The notes under the pieces are model-generated. The model had not been told where the DNA came from. It saw only the letters and a list, made by a program, of their open reading frames with translations, and made no database searches. Shown here in pieces: positions 35,875 to 44,739 of a DNA stretch of 64,000 nucleotides. The translations under genes were made by a program, and so were the position numbers. Source of the stretch: Anaerolineaceae bacterium (GTDB taxonomy: Bacteria > Chloroflexota > Anaerolineae > Aggregatilineales > Phototrophicaceae); contig WGMX01000034.1 in the NCBI GenBank assembly GCA_016124855.1, positions 62,001 through 126,000 of the forward strand. Direction: 5' to 3'. Positions within the stretch are counted from its first letter, which is position 1. Every line of letters begins with the position of its first letter.

Positions 35875-37005
35875 ATGTCCGCAGGCGATACCTTTCCATC
35901 TGAATCGCGAAACTTTATTGATGCTCAGACCGGGGTAAAGATTCGCCAATTGACGGATTACAAAGCACACAGCCACCATTTGTATTTTACGAATCCGGGT
36001 TGGTACGACGGTGGCAAAAAACTACTGTTCGGTTCGGATCGCTGCAACCGAACTAACCTCTTTAGCTTGGGTTTGGAATCTGGTGAAATCACCCAAGTGA
36101 CCGACCTCGAACCGGCTCGAGCTGATTTTTTGTTTAGCAGCCTTAATCCCCTCCGCGATGAGGTCTACTTCTGGCATGAGCGGTTTCTGGTGGCACTCGA
36201 TTTAAAAACACTTCAAACCCGAAAATTGTACCGTGTGCCTGATGGATATGCCGTGAATATGACCAATGTTACGGCAGATGGTCAATACGTCTGTACGGGT
36301 ATCTATGAAGATTTATCAATGCGCTTCGCGGTCGATTTGCTACATGGTTATGTGGGATTTGAAGCGTATTGGGAGGCCAAACCGCATTCACAAATCATTC
36401 GGATCAACACTGATGATGGATCAGCCGAAGTAGTTTTTGAAGAAGATTATTGGATCGGGCATGTTAACACTTCACCAAAACATCCGCATATCATTACCTA
36501 CTGCCATGAAGGCCCTTGGCATAAGGTTGACCATCGGATTTGGGGGCTCGATATGAACGATGGTCGCAACTGGAAAATCCGTCCGACCGAGGCGGGTGAC
36601 CAAGCCGGACATGAATACTGGTTAGCTGACGGCGAACACATTGGTTATCACGGACATTATGAAAATGGCGAGCGTTTCTACGGCAGCATTCGTTATGACA
36701 ACAGCGAAAAAATCGAATCAAGTTTTTCCGGTGAGTCGATGCATTTTCACAGTAATAATTTGAACTTCATCGTCGGTGATGGCGGGCGTGATCATCCGCA
36801 TTTGTTGTTGTGGCGTTTTCAAAATGGGCAATTCGAAGGTCCACGTCAGATATTAACCCATCGCGGTACGTTTCAAGTGCAGCAGCTGCACGTTCATCCG
36901 CGTTTTAACCCTGATGGAAACCACATCCTCTTCACCAGCGACATGAGTGGTTATGGACAACTTTACCTCGCTCAAACGCCTGATTTCGATGCATTAGCAA
37001 CATAA
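35875..37005 (+). CDS. Oligogalacturonate lyase (PL22)
   Basis: A 376-aa seven-bladed propeller enzyme that cleaves oligogalacturonides by beta-elimination to unsaturated galacturonate, normally in the cytoplasm. The start DTFPSESRNFIDAQTGVKIRQLTD is typical. The manganese-site pattern QxxHxH is present as Q336-H339-H341 (QQLHVH), with further His in YHGHY and AGHEYW. No signal peptide is seen. It is the key evidence that the surrounding importer, GntR and oxidoreductase genes handle pectin fragments. The ribosome site is GGAG, somewhat distant from the ATG. Confidence 0.92.
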   Translation: MSAGDTFPSESRNFIDAQTGVKIRQLTDYKAHSHHLYFTNPGWYDGGKKLLFGSDRCNRTNLFSLGLESGEITQVTDLEPARADFLFSSLNPLRDEVYFWHERFLVALDLKTLQTRKLYRVPDGYAVNMTNVTADGQYVCTGIYEDLSMRFAVDLLHGYVGFEAYWEAKPHSQIIRINTDDGSAEVVFEEDYWIGHVNTSPKHPHIITYCHEGPWHKVDHRIWGLDMNDGRNWKIRPTEAGDQAGHEYWLADGEHIGYHGHYENGERFYGSIRYDNSEKIESSFSGESMHFHSNNLNFIVGDGGRDHPHLLLWRFQNGQFEGPRQILTHRGTFQVQQLHVHPRFNPDGNHILFTSDMSGYGQLYLAQTPDFDALAT

Positions 37006-37251
37006 GACCGTTTTCCACTCAAATCAAAGTATGGCTAGGTCGAATGCCTATATCTGATTTCCTGATTAATAGTGTTATTTAATCCGCAAATTCCTGCACT
37101 TTCCAAAGCATGCATGTCTATAACCATTCCAGCCTTCGCATAAGACATGATCTGTTCATTGTCCCCCTCACAAACAGTCTTAAGGGGCTTGGTCATGTTT
37201 TTCGGTATAAAGTTGGGGTGTCTTTAATGCAACAAAAATATCATTAGCCGT

Positions 37252-40200
37252 ATGAGGCTTCTCATGAAATTCATTAAACTTTTACATCAAAGTATGGCTG
37301 CTGCTGCCATTTGTGTAGGGCTGTCAACTGTGACAGTCCCAATCGTACATGCTCAAGCAGACCAAAATCCCGCGCCGCCTGTTCTTGAACCAACCGTTCG
37401 CTTTAACCATTTGACCTCCGACGATGGGTTAGCGCAGAATACCGTTGAAGCCATTATGCAAGATCGGCAAGGCTTCATGTGGTTCGGAACGGTTAATGGA
37501 TTAAGCCGGTATGATGGCTATCGGTTTATTACGTATCAGAACGACCCTGACAACCCCAACAGCCTCGGACAAAACCATATACGCGACCTATTTGAAGATC
37601 ATGATGGGATCATATGGATTGGAACCGAGGGAGGCGGTGTGAACAGCTTTGACCCTCAAACCGAGACATTTACACGTTATGCGTCTGATCCTAGAAACCC
37701 TGACAGCGTATCCGGTGACCGTGTATTTCATATTTTTCAGGATAGCAAGAACAACTTCTGGTTTGTAGGCGGCGGAACAACCGGATTAAATAAGTATGAT
37801 CCAAATACTCATACTGTCGCACGTTACTTATCAAATCCGAATGATCCCCATAGTTTTAAAGGCGGTGCTGTGTGGGATATGTTCGAAGACAACAACGGCT
37901 TCTTGTGGTTTGCGGCTGGCATAGTCGTGGCAAAATATGACCCAAGCACAGATCAGTTTGCATACTTTCCGCCGCCACTTAAGGATGGGAAGAAAGAAGA
38001 ACAATTAAAGGTGTTTGAACAGGATGCAAACGGTAATGTATGGGTCGGAGGCAGTAAGGGACTTTATCTGTTTGATCTTCAAAGCGGAAGCTATACGTTA
38101 TACCCCGAATTACGCGCAGTAAATGATATAGCGCAGGATAGTGACGGTCATTTATGGATTGCGTCATCCAACACGCTAAAGCTTTTTGACCCACAGACCA
38201 AAACCGTTATCGAAAATTTCCAACATGATACCTATCATGAAGATAGTCTGAGTGACACTCGAAAAATAAGTGTGTTCCGTGACAAAGCCGGCGTCATCTG
38301 GACAGGAACAGATGGCTCAGGCATCGACTTTTTCGATCCTCGCCAAATGATGTTCAGTTACTATCGCCATAACCCGGATATAGTCAGCAGTCTGGCCGCA
38401 GGGACTATAAGCAGCATGTTTACGTCCGGCAAGGATAGATTGTGGCTCGGCGTTGGATCCGTCCTTGAACTGCTTGATTTATCAACCAATGAAATTTCCC
38501 ATTATCCGGTTGAAACATCGATTAAGGATTTTTCCGGCAGTATTAGCGGGGTATTCGAAGATCATGCTGGAGTTGTGTGGGTTGGTACGAGCGGTCTCCG
38601 CCTCTACCGTTTTGATGTAACAAACGGTCAGTTCACAGCATTTCCAATCAAATCCCAAGTTACGCGCCCGACTCCACCAAAATCGATCATCGATTTTTCT
38701 GAGGATGCTCAGGGCAATTTATGGATGGCTGTTAATCACGATGGATTGTATAAACTTGATGCGTCCCGTTCGAATATTCAATTCTTTGAACACCCTACAG
38801 CCTATAGGCCACCTGACGCCGACCCTCCACCTCCAAACGCACCTCAGCCACCTATAAATGATTTGTACACAGATCAAGCAGGTTACATTTGGCTCAGCAC
38901 CTTAAATGGTTTTGACCGCTTTGACCCGCGCACGACAACATTCGAATCATTTCGTGCCAAAGCAGATCCAAAAGGTCCTGATAGTTGGATGGAGGCCATT
39001 TTAGAGGACAACAACGGCATCATTTGGGCAGCGTCCAGAGATGGTTTAATTCGTTTTGACCCGATAAGCAAAACCGCAGCATACTACACGGAAAAAGACG
39101 GTTTACCGACCGATTACATTGTAGGACTGGTACAGGACAAACAAGGCGATATATGGCTCAGCACCAAAAAGGGAATTTCGAAGTTTACACCCTCAACCGG
39201 AAAATTTCGCAATTATACGGTTTCTGACGGTTTGCAAGGCAGTGAATTTTCCGAAAGTGCATTTATCCAAACCGGGGATGGTCGTATCTTTTTTGGCGGT
39301 ACGAACGGACTAACTACGTTTTATCCAGAGCAAATAAGTGACAGCACTTACGAACCGCCAGTGGTTTTAACCGATTTCCAGTTGTTTAACGCACCCGTTG
39401 TACCGGGCCAAGAGTCGCCACTAAAACAGGCGATAAGTTCAACAAATGTGCTGTCGCTCGACCACGACCAAAACATCATTGCGTTCGAATTCGCAGCCTT
39501 AAATTATGCTGCCTCGAAGAAAACACGCTACCGTTATCAATTGGACGGTTTTGAACATGGCTGGAATGAATCGGACAGCACCCGTCGATTCGTCACTTAT
39601 ACAAACCTGCCCGCCGGCAATTATGTCCTCCGGGTACAAGCTACGGATAGTAATGGTAACTGGAGCAGCAATTCGGTAGCATTGGCGTTGACGATGCTGC
39701 CACCGTGGTGGGAAACCACGTGGTTCCGAGCTTTAGTCTCGCTCCTTGCTATAGGGGTGGTGCTAGGCGGGTATCATTGGCGGGTACGTACCATCGCCCA
39801 ACGCAACCGTTCTCTGGAAATCGAAGTCTCCAAAAAGACTCTGGCTTTACAAACACAAACCCAAGAACTCCAAACACGAGGCGAACAGCTTAAAAATGCC
39901 AAAGAAGCTGCTGAGGCTGCCAACAGGGCTAAAAGCGCCTTCTTAGCCAGTATGAGCCACGAGCTGCGATCCCCATTGAATGTCATTCTGGGATTTACAC
40001 AGGTCGTGCACCGGGATAGCACACTTGCCAGAGAAGTGCGGGAAAACCTCGGCATCGTCTTGAGAAGCGGCGAACATTTACTGGCGTTGATTAACCAAGT
40101 GCTCGATTTATCCAAAATCGAAGCCGGACATATGACGTTAAACGAAGTCGACTTTGATTTGTACCGACTGCTGAACGATTTGGAAGAGATGTTTGTCTTG

Positions 40201-41334
40201 AGTGCTGACGAAAAGCGGTTGCAGTTACGTTTCGAATACTCTAGTGATTTACCGCGCTATATTCATTCCGATGCAGTCAAGTTACGTCAGATTCTAATTA
40301 ACCTGATTAGTAATGCACTAAAGTTTACGAAAACAGGGGGCGTTACTCTGCGTGTTCGTCAGCTTCAGAGTGAAAAAACGGATTTACGGCAGCTTGAGTT
40401 TGAAGTTGAGGACACGGGCGCAGGTATTGCAGCAGATGAATTGAACAAAGTTTTTGACGCTTTTGCTCAAGCGGAATCAGGAAGACAAAACCAAGAAGGA
40501 ACCGGATTAGGATTAGCAATTAGCAGACGTTTTATCCGGCTGATGGGTGGTGAAATTAGTGTCAAAAGTGTAATAGGACAAGGCTCAACTTTTACCTTTC
40601 AAATCCGATACACCGAAGCCACTTCGGCAGAAGCATCCGCCTATGGAAGTCAACGACATGTCATTGCGCTGGAACCTGACCAGCCTAAATATCGCATGGT
40701 GGTGGTGGATGACAAATGGGTGAATAGACAGTTACTCATCAAGCTGCTGACGCCATTGGGTTTTGAAGTGCGTGAGGCCGAAAACGGACAGGAGGCCATC
40801 GAAATTTCACGCGTGTTCCAGCCGCATCTGGTGTGGATGGATATGCGGATGCCAGTGATGAGCGGCGTAGACGCAACCAAGCAAATAAAAGCAGGTCCAC
40901 AGGGCAAAACAACAATTATCATCGCCCTGACAGCCAGCGCTTTTGATGAAGAACGGCAGGATATTATCGAGGCAGGATGTGACGACTTTTTGCGAAAGCC
41001 ATTCCGTACCGAGGATATTTTCGCCATGATTAGCAAACATTTGGGTGTGCGATATGTATATGCCGAAGATGAGCCAGAACAATCCATCAAGCCCGCTAAA
41101 GACAAATTACAGACCACTGAACTAAAATCCGCAATCAATATTTTGCCAACCGGGCTGGTGACTGATTTGGTGGATGGCCTAGAATTGGGAGATAGCAAGC
41201 TGATTGATACGGTTATTTCTGAAATAGATCGTTACGATCACACTTTGGCCAAGGCACTTGGTCAACTTGCCAGTCGATTTGAATATGACAAACTGCTTGA
41301 CCTCGCACGGGAGACAATAGATGAGCCAACCTAG
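37252..41334 (+). CDS. Hybrid sensor histidine kinase with two-component regulator propellers
   Basis: A 1360-aa membrane sensor. In order: a signal or membrane segment in the first ~35 residues; 14 Reg_prop blades (WxGT-type repeats, from FMWFGT to RIFFGG), enough for two seven-bladed propellers; a Y_Y_Y domain (YRYQLDGFEHGWNE); a transmembrane helix near 825-842; a coiled coil; HisKA with H903 in MSHELRSP; HATPase with NLISNALKF, DTGAGI and GTGLGL; a receiver with D1197 in WMDMRMP; and a helical C-terminal tail. It resembles Bacteroides hybrid two-component sensors but lacks a DNA-binding domain. It follows the PL22 lyase, so oligosaccharide sensing is likely. Confidence 0.93.
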   Translation: MRLLMKFIKLLHQSMAAAAICVGLSTVTVPIVHAQADQNPAPPVLEPTVRFNHLTSDDGLAQNTVEAIMQDRQGFMWFGTVNGLSRYDGYRFITYQNDPDNPNSLGQNHIRDLFEDHDGIIWIGTEGGGVNSFDPQTETFTRYASDPRNPDSVSGDRVFHIFQDSKNNFWFVGGGTTGLNKYDPNTHTVARYLSNPNDPHSFKGGAVWDMFEDNNGFLWFAAGIVVAKYDPSTDQFAYFPPPLKDGKKEEQLKVFEQDANGNVWVGGSKGLYLFDLQSGSYTLYPELRAVNDIAQDSDGHLWIASSNTLKLFDPQTKTVIENFQHDTYHEDSLSDTRKISVFRDKAGVIWTGTDGSGIDFFDPRQMMFSYYRHNPDIVSSLAAGTISSMFTSGKDRLWLGVGSVLELLDLSTNEISHYPVETSIKDFSGSISGVFEDHAGVVWVGTSGLRLYRFDVTNGQFTAFPIKSQVTRPTPPKSIIDFSEDAQGNLWMAVNHDGLYKLDASRSNIQFFEHPTAYRPPDADPPPPNAPQPPINDLYTDQAGYIWLSTLNGFDRFDPRTTTFESFRAKADPKGPDSWMEAILEDNNGIIWAASRDGLIRFDPISKTAAYYTEKDGLPTDYIVGLVQDKQGDIWLSTKKGISKFTPSTGKFRNYTVSDGLQGSEFSESAFIQTGDGRIFFGGTNGLTTFYPEQISDSTYEPPVVLTDFQLFNAPVVPGQESPLKQAISSTNVLSLDHDQNIIAFEFAALNYAASKKTRYRYQLDGFEHGWNESDSTRRFVTYTNLPAGNYVLRVQATDSNGNWSSNSVALALTMLPPWWETTWFRALVSLLAIGVVLGGYHWRVRTIAQRNRSLEIEVSKKTLALQTQTQELQTRGEQLKNAKEAAEAANRAKSAFLASMSHELRSPLNVILGFTQVVHRDSTLAREVRENLGIVLRSGEHLLALINQVLDLSKIEAGHMTLNEVDFDLYRLLNDLEEMFVLSADEKRLQLRFEYSSDLPRYIHSDAVKLRQILINLISNALKFTKTGGVTLRVRQLQSEKTDLRQLEFEVEDTGAGIAADELNKVFDAFAQAESGRQNQEGTGLGLAISRRFIRLMGGEISVKSVIGQGSTFTFQIRYTEATSAEASAYGSQRHVIALEPDQPKYRMVVVDDKWVNRQLLIKLLTPLGFEVREAENGQEAIEISRVFQPHLVWMDMRMPVMSGVDATKQIKAGPQGKTTIIIALTASAFDEERQDIIEAGCDDFLRKPFRTEDIFAMISKHLGVRYVYAEDEPEQSIKPAKDKLQTTELKSAINILPTGLVTDLVDGLELGDSKLIDTVISEIDRYDHTLAKALGQLASRFEYDKLLDLARETIDEPT

Positions 41335-42415
41335 AAAGTCCATCGTCATCGTCGATGATACGCCCGAAAACTTACGCTTGCTGGGGCAAATGCTGAATGA
41401 ACAGGGTTATCGCGTTCGATCAGCGCCTAACGGGGAACACGCATTAGCCAGTATCCGCAAAGAACGGCCTGATCTGATTTTGCTCGACATTTTGATGCCC
41501 GATATGAATGGTTATGAGGTCTGCCAGCAGCTTAAGTCTGACGCCCAATTGAATGACATTCCAGTTATTTTCATCAGTGCATTGAATGAGGTTTTTGATA
41601 AGGTAACAGCGTTTTCTATCGGCGCTGTTGACTATATCACTAAGCCCTTTCAGATTGAGGAAGTGCTGGCAAGGGTTAGAACCCATTTAAGTCTGGAAGA
41701 GATGAGACAGACGTTGGATTTACAAAACCGTCAGCTCCAAGAGCAAAACCACGAACTAGAAGCTTTCGCCCATACGGTCGCGCATGATCTTAAGAATCCG
41801 CTCTCGACGATCCTCGGTGGACTGGAGCTAATGCAGCACCTCGCCACCGATTTGGATGAAGATAGCGAACGTTCACTGGACATCAGCTTAAACGGCGCAC
41901 ATAAAATGCACAGTATTATCGAAGAACTGTTACTGTTAGCCAGTATTCGCAAAGAAGCTGTTCAAACGTCGGTGCTGGACATGGCAAAGGTCGTTGACCA
42001 AGTGATGTATCGTCTATCGGGCATCATAGACAAGTACCATGCGGAAATCATGTTTCCCGAAACGTGGCCGGAAGTGATGGGCTACGAGCCATGGGTTGAA
42101 GAAGTTTGGGTCAATTATCTGACCAACGGACTAAAATACGGCGGGGAACCACCCTACCTTGAGCTAGGAGCACAGCTTCTGGCGGACAATCACGTTCGTT
42201 TCTACGTAAGGGACAACGGACGGGGACTTACACCCGAAGCTCAAGCATCACTTTTCACCGAATTTACCCGATTGGACAAAGTCCGCGCTCAAGGACATGG
42301 ACTGGGGTTGTCCATTGTGGGGCGCATTATGAGTAAACTCGACGGGCAGTGCGGCGTAGAAAGCGCGGTCGGTGAAGGCAGTTTATTCTATTTTACGTTG
42401 CCGACAGGTGATTAG
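41321..42415 (+). CDS. Receiver-histidine kinase fusion protein
   Basis: A 364-aa protein with an N-terminal receiver domain (IVIVDDTPENLRLL, phospho-acceptor D56 in LLDILMPDMNG, and the late KPF motif), then a short coiled coil and a HisKA domain with H155 in VAHDLKNPLSTILG. The HATPase domain has N-box VWVNYLTNGLKYG, DNGRGL and GHGLGLSIV. No DNA-binding output is present, so this passes signal onward or acts on another regulator. Its ATG overlaps the sensor gene by 14 bases. The pair is probably a phosphorelay. Confidence 0.92.
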   Translation: MSQPRKSIVIVDDTPENLRLLGQMLNEQGYRVRSAPNGEHALASIRKERPDLILLDILMPDMNGYEVCQQLKSDAQLNDIPVIFISALNEVFDKVTAFSIGAVDYITKPFQIEEVLARVRTHLSLEEMRQTLDLQNRQLQEQNHELEAFAHTVAHDLKNPLSTILGGLELMQHLATDLDEDSERSLDISLNGAHKMHSIIEELLLLASIRKEAVQTSVLDMAKVVDQVMYRLSGIIDKYHAEIMFPETWPEVMGYEPWVEEVWVNYLTNGLKYGGEPPYLELGAQLLADNHVRFYVRDNGRGLTPEAQASLFTEFTRLDKVRAQGHGLGLSIVGRIMSKLDGQCGVESAVGEGSLFYFTLPTGD

Positions 42416-42450
42416 ACACTTCTATATTTAGTCAAAAGATGATACCCACA

Positions 42451-42518
42451 GTGCAAATTGTGAAGATTGCGAAATGAATGTACGGGAGAAACTTCACAAT
42501 ATTCTTCAATTTCTTCAC
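42451..42518. repeat. Imperfect inverted repeat built of ~9-base units
   Basis: Left arm units resemble TGCAAATTG/TGAAGATTG. The right arm carries CTTCACAAT/TTCTTCAAT/TTCTTCAC, roughly their reverse complement. Spacing and unit length recall the TTGCAAATG units at 17611 and 17693. Possibly a degenerate hairpin downstream of the kinase operon. Confidence 0.4.
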
Positions 42519-42675
42519 TTTCACCTGTCCAATTATGGCGGTGGCGGCGGTGAAATGATGCTGTTGATGTTATTGTTGCAGTTGAGAAAGCCCTTTTATA
42601 TTCTCAATTACTGAATTGTTAAGGTGCGCGGATAATGGTTTTAAAATCATCCCCACGAACATCATACAATAACAC

Positions 42676-42827
42676 TGTGGGTAACGGGTTACATTTTGGA
42701 AGAACATTTTGTAACTCTTGCGCGAGGTTAGTGTTAACCATTTTGAGGGGGCAAGTTTATTAAGCAAGTTGGTGGATAGTTGGTAAACGGTTAATGGCAC
42801 AAACCAAAAATAAACTAAGAAAATATT
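42676..42827 (+). repeat. Dispersed ~150-bp direct repeat, copy B
   Basis: Same orientation and near-equal length as 17931-18080. A 26-base identical core lies at 42691-42716, and the end shares the AACCAAAAATAAACT-type block and AAATATT. The middle is diverged, but small indels cancel so the offset at both ends is 24,747. No open frame is conserved between the two copies. Confidence 0.75.
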
Positions 42828-42911
42828 GTTGTCCGTTGCGAAAAGGACACAAAGCTACTCAGTGCCATCGAACGCCAATAATTTCAATCTGAATTTGCTT
42901 TGAGATCATTT

Positions 42912-43280
42912 ATGGCTTTCCATTTTATGAAACATAAAGATGAAAATGCTCTGCGTCAGGCTCTCGAAGAGAAATTGAAAATCGGTTCAGCGACAGTTGA
43001 GGATGCTCTTTGGTTCTGCAAAAAGAATAAACCTATTTTTTGGGAACCGGATAAACTTGACCCAAAGATTTTAAGTGTGCGGAAACACGAGATGGGCATT
43101 GTTTTTAGCACGCGAGCATCACTAGGCATTTTTAGATTGTCCAATTGGAGAAATCTTTTACGTTCTTTTTATCGAATCTGGTGGTTCTTATTTATTAGTG
43201 GCGAGTGGCGAATCTTTCTTTATTTTGATAACAATGTTTTAGCAGAAATTGAAGTATTACGATTTGAACATTGGTTATAA
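42912..43280 (+). CDS. Hypothetical protein, 122 aa
   Basis: I do not recognise this protein. It starts at an ATG at 42912 (a TTG at 42900 is also possible). It is rich in Lys, Trp, Phe and Arg, with a hydrophobic patch IWWFLFISG near residue 92 and a basic/aromatic C-terminal half. There is no clear signal peptide or enzyme motif. It is flanked by the direct repeat on the left and a 14-bp-stem hairpin on the right, and it is single on its strand, converging on codA. Base composition is AT-richer than its neighbours by eye. It could be a recent acquisition or a non-gene. Confidence 0.5.
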   Translation: MAFHFMKHKDENALRQALEEKLKIGSATVEDALWFCKKNKPIFWEPDKLDPKILSVRKHEMGIVFSTRASLGIFRLSNWRNLLRSFYRIWWFLFISGEWRIFLYFDNNVLAEIEVLRFEHWL

Positions 43281-43310
43281 ACGACCAATCTTTAGACAGC
43301 AGATTATGTA

Positions 43311-43348
43311 TTCGGGCGGTGGCGATGTTAACAACGCCACCGCCCGAA
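43311..43348. terminator. Strong bidirectional hairpin between convergent genes
   Basis: A perfect 14-bp GC-rich stem (TTCGGGCGGTGGCG and its complement) with a 10-base loop lies between the stops of the hypothetical gene and codA. T-runs are absent on both sides, but position and stability suit a shared transcription end. Confidence 0.75.
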
Positions 43349-43360
43349 ACTTTAGCAAGC

Positions 43361-44605
43361 CTATACAGTTATGTTGGTTTGGGTGGGTTGAGTCTCTGCG
43401 ATGACCTTCCCCTGTGAAATGACATAACGCGGCGTGACTTGATAGCGGATGGCATTAAAGGGATCAACCACACCGAGTACCGCGAGATTGGCTGGATTGC
43501 CGACTTTGATGCCGTAATCACTGATGTTCAAAGAACGCGCAGCATGAGAAGTTACCATATCAAAGCAAGCATCAATCTCTTTGAGGCCGGTCATTTGGGC
43601 GGCATGAACTGCCATATGTGCGACACCAATCATGCTGCCTGTGCCAAAGATGTACCACGGATCGTGAATATCGTCTTGTCCCAAACTGACGTTCACGCCA
43701 TTTTGCCAAAGTTCTTTAATACGGGTTAAGCCGCGACGCTTGGGATAAGTATCCATGCGCCCCTGCAAAGTGATATTGATCAAGGGATTAGCGATAAAGT
43801 TGATATTAGTGCGCTTGAGGAAACCCATCAGTTTGTAGGCATAAGCATCATTATAAGAACCGAAAGCGGTGGTATGGCTGGCAGAAACCCGCCCCCCTCC
43901 TCCGCGCTTAATGGCTTCGGCTATTATCACTTCAACAAAGCGGGATTGGTCGTCGTCCACTTCATCACAATGCACATCAATTAAACGGTCGTACTGTTCA
44001 GCGAGGTCGAAAATGCGGTGGATTGAGCGCACGCCATCCTCGCGAGTCAGTTCATAATGCGGAATGCCCCCGACAGCATCAGCGCCACGCTTGAGGGCTT
44101 CTTCCAAGAGCGAGTCATTTTCAGGTCGGGAGTAAATACCATCTTGCGGGAAAGCGACTACTTGCAGGGTCATCCAATCTTTAACTTGATCGCGGAGTTC
44201 TAAGAGTGCATCAAGGGCTATGAGGTTGGGTTCAGTTACATCAACATGAGTACGCACATAAAGGACACCATTACCCGCCATGAGTTTAAGGGCGGCAAGC
44301 GCGCGCTGCTGCACGTCTTCACGCGTGAGTGATTTTTTCCGTTCACCCCAAATTTGAATACCTTCAAAAAGTGTTCCGCTGATGTTGAAGTGTGGTTTTC
44401 CGGCAGCAAGCACCGAATCGAGGTGAATATGCGACTCGACAAAAGGGGGTGTCACCAACTGACCATCGCAGTCGATTTCACGTCCGGCACTTTCAGTAAT
44501 CGCAGCTTGAACCACCGCAATTTTTCCGGCTTGGATGGCAATATCGACCAATTTAGTTTCGGGATAAAGACGGCAGTTCCGCAAAATCAAGTCGTACACG
44601 AGCAC
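43361..44605 (-). CDS. codA: Cytosine deaminase
   Basis: A 414-aa amidohydrolase converting cytosine to uracil. It is collinear with E. coli CodA over its length: VTPPFVESHIHLD (metal His 59 and 61), the SGTLFEGIQIWGERK block, VRTHVDV, VAFPQDGI (Gln of the pyrimidine site), DVHCDEVDDDQS, SHTTA and GQDDIHDPWY with the catalytic Asp. E. coli has GHDDVFDPW at the last motif. It is divergent from a BMP-type nucleoside importer, so it likely belongs to nucleobase salvage. It ends near a strong shared hairpin. Confidence 0.93.
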   Translation of the reverse strand: MLVYDLILRNCRLYPETKLVDIAIQAGKIAVVQAAITESAGREIDCDGQLVTPPFVESHIHLDSVLAAGKPHFNISGTLFEGIQIWGERKKSLTREDVQQRALAALKLMAGNGVLYVRTHVDVTEPNLIALDALLELRDQVKDWMTLQVVAFPQDGIYSRPENDSLLEEALKRGADAVGGIPHYELTREDGVRSIHRIFDLAEQYDRLIDVHCDEVDDDQSRFVEVIIAEAIKRGGGGRVSASHTTAFGSYNDAYAYKLMGFLKRTNINFIANPLINITLQGRMDTYPKRRGLTRIKELWQNGVNVSLGQDDIHDPWYIFGTGSMIGVAHMAVHAAQMTGLKEIDACFDMVTSHAARSLNISDYGIKVGNPANLAVLGVVDPFNAIRYQVTPRYVISQGKVIAETQPTQTNITV

Positions 44606-44661
44606 TCCCCTTTTTGATTGGTTAAACTCACTAAAAAGTGTTAGATTAATCTCGCTAAAGT

Positions 44662-44681
44662 TGTAGATATGCGCCTCTACA
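44662..44681. repeat. Short TGTAGA...TCTACA inverted repeat in codA/BMP intergenic region
   Basis: Six-base arms TGTAGA and TCTACA surround an eight-base centre that includes GCGCC. The GCGCCTCTACA end resembles the palindromic repeat at 17881. It may be a remnant of that family or an operator between the divergent genes. Confidence 0.35.
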
Positions 44682-44739
44682 CTAAACGTTAAACTTTATT
44701 CTCGCAACTTTTTTGACAGACTATTTTACGGAGGAAACG

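Larger units (their letters stand above)
42416..42911. other. 496-bp intergenic stretch with repeats, no gene seen
   Basis: No credible ORF is visible before the hypothetical gene. The stretch contains an imperfect inverted repeat (42451-42518) and the second copy of the 150-bp element (42676-42827). A GGCGGTGGCGGCGG tract lies near 42538. Its make-up parallels the 17586-18223 intergenic region. Confidence 0.55.

Noticed and set aside
40650..41198. 182-aa frame on the minus strand
   Set aside because: It is antisense to the receiver domain of the hybrid kinase, with Ser-rich composition and no motif.
44606..44739. Possible purine-type riboswitch upstream of the BMP importer
   Set aside because: I looked for the conserved riboswitch core and did not see it. 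Only a short TGTAGA/TCTACA inverted repeat is present.
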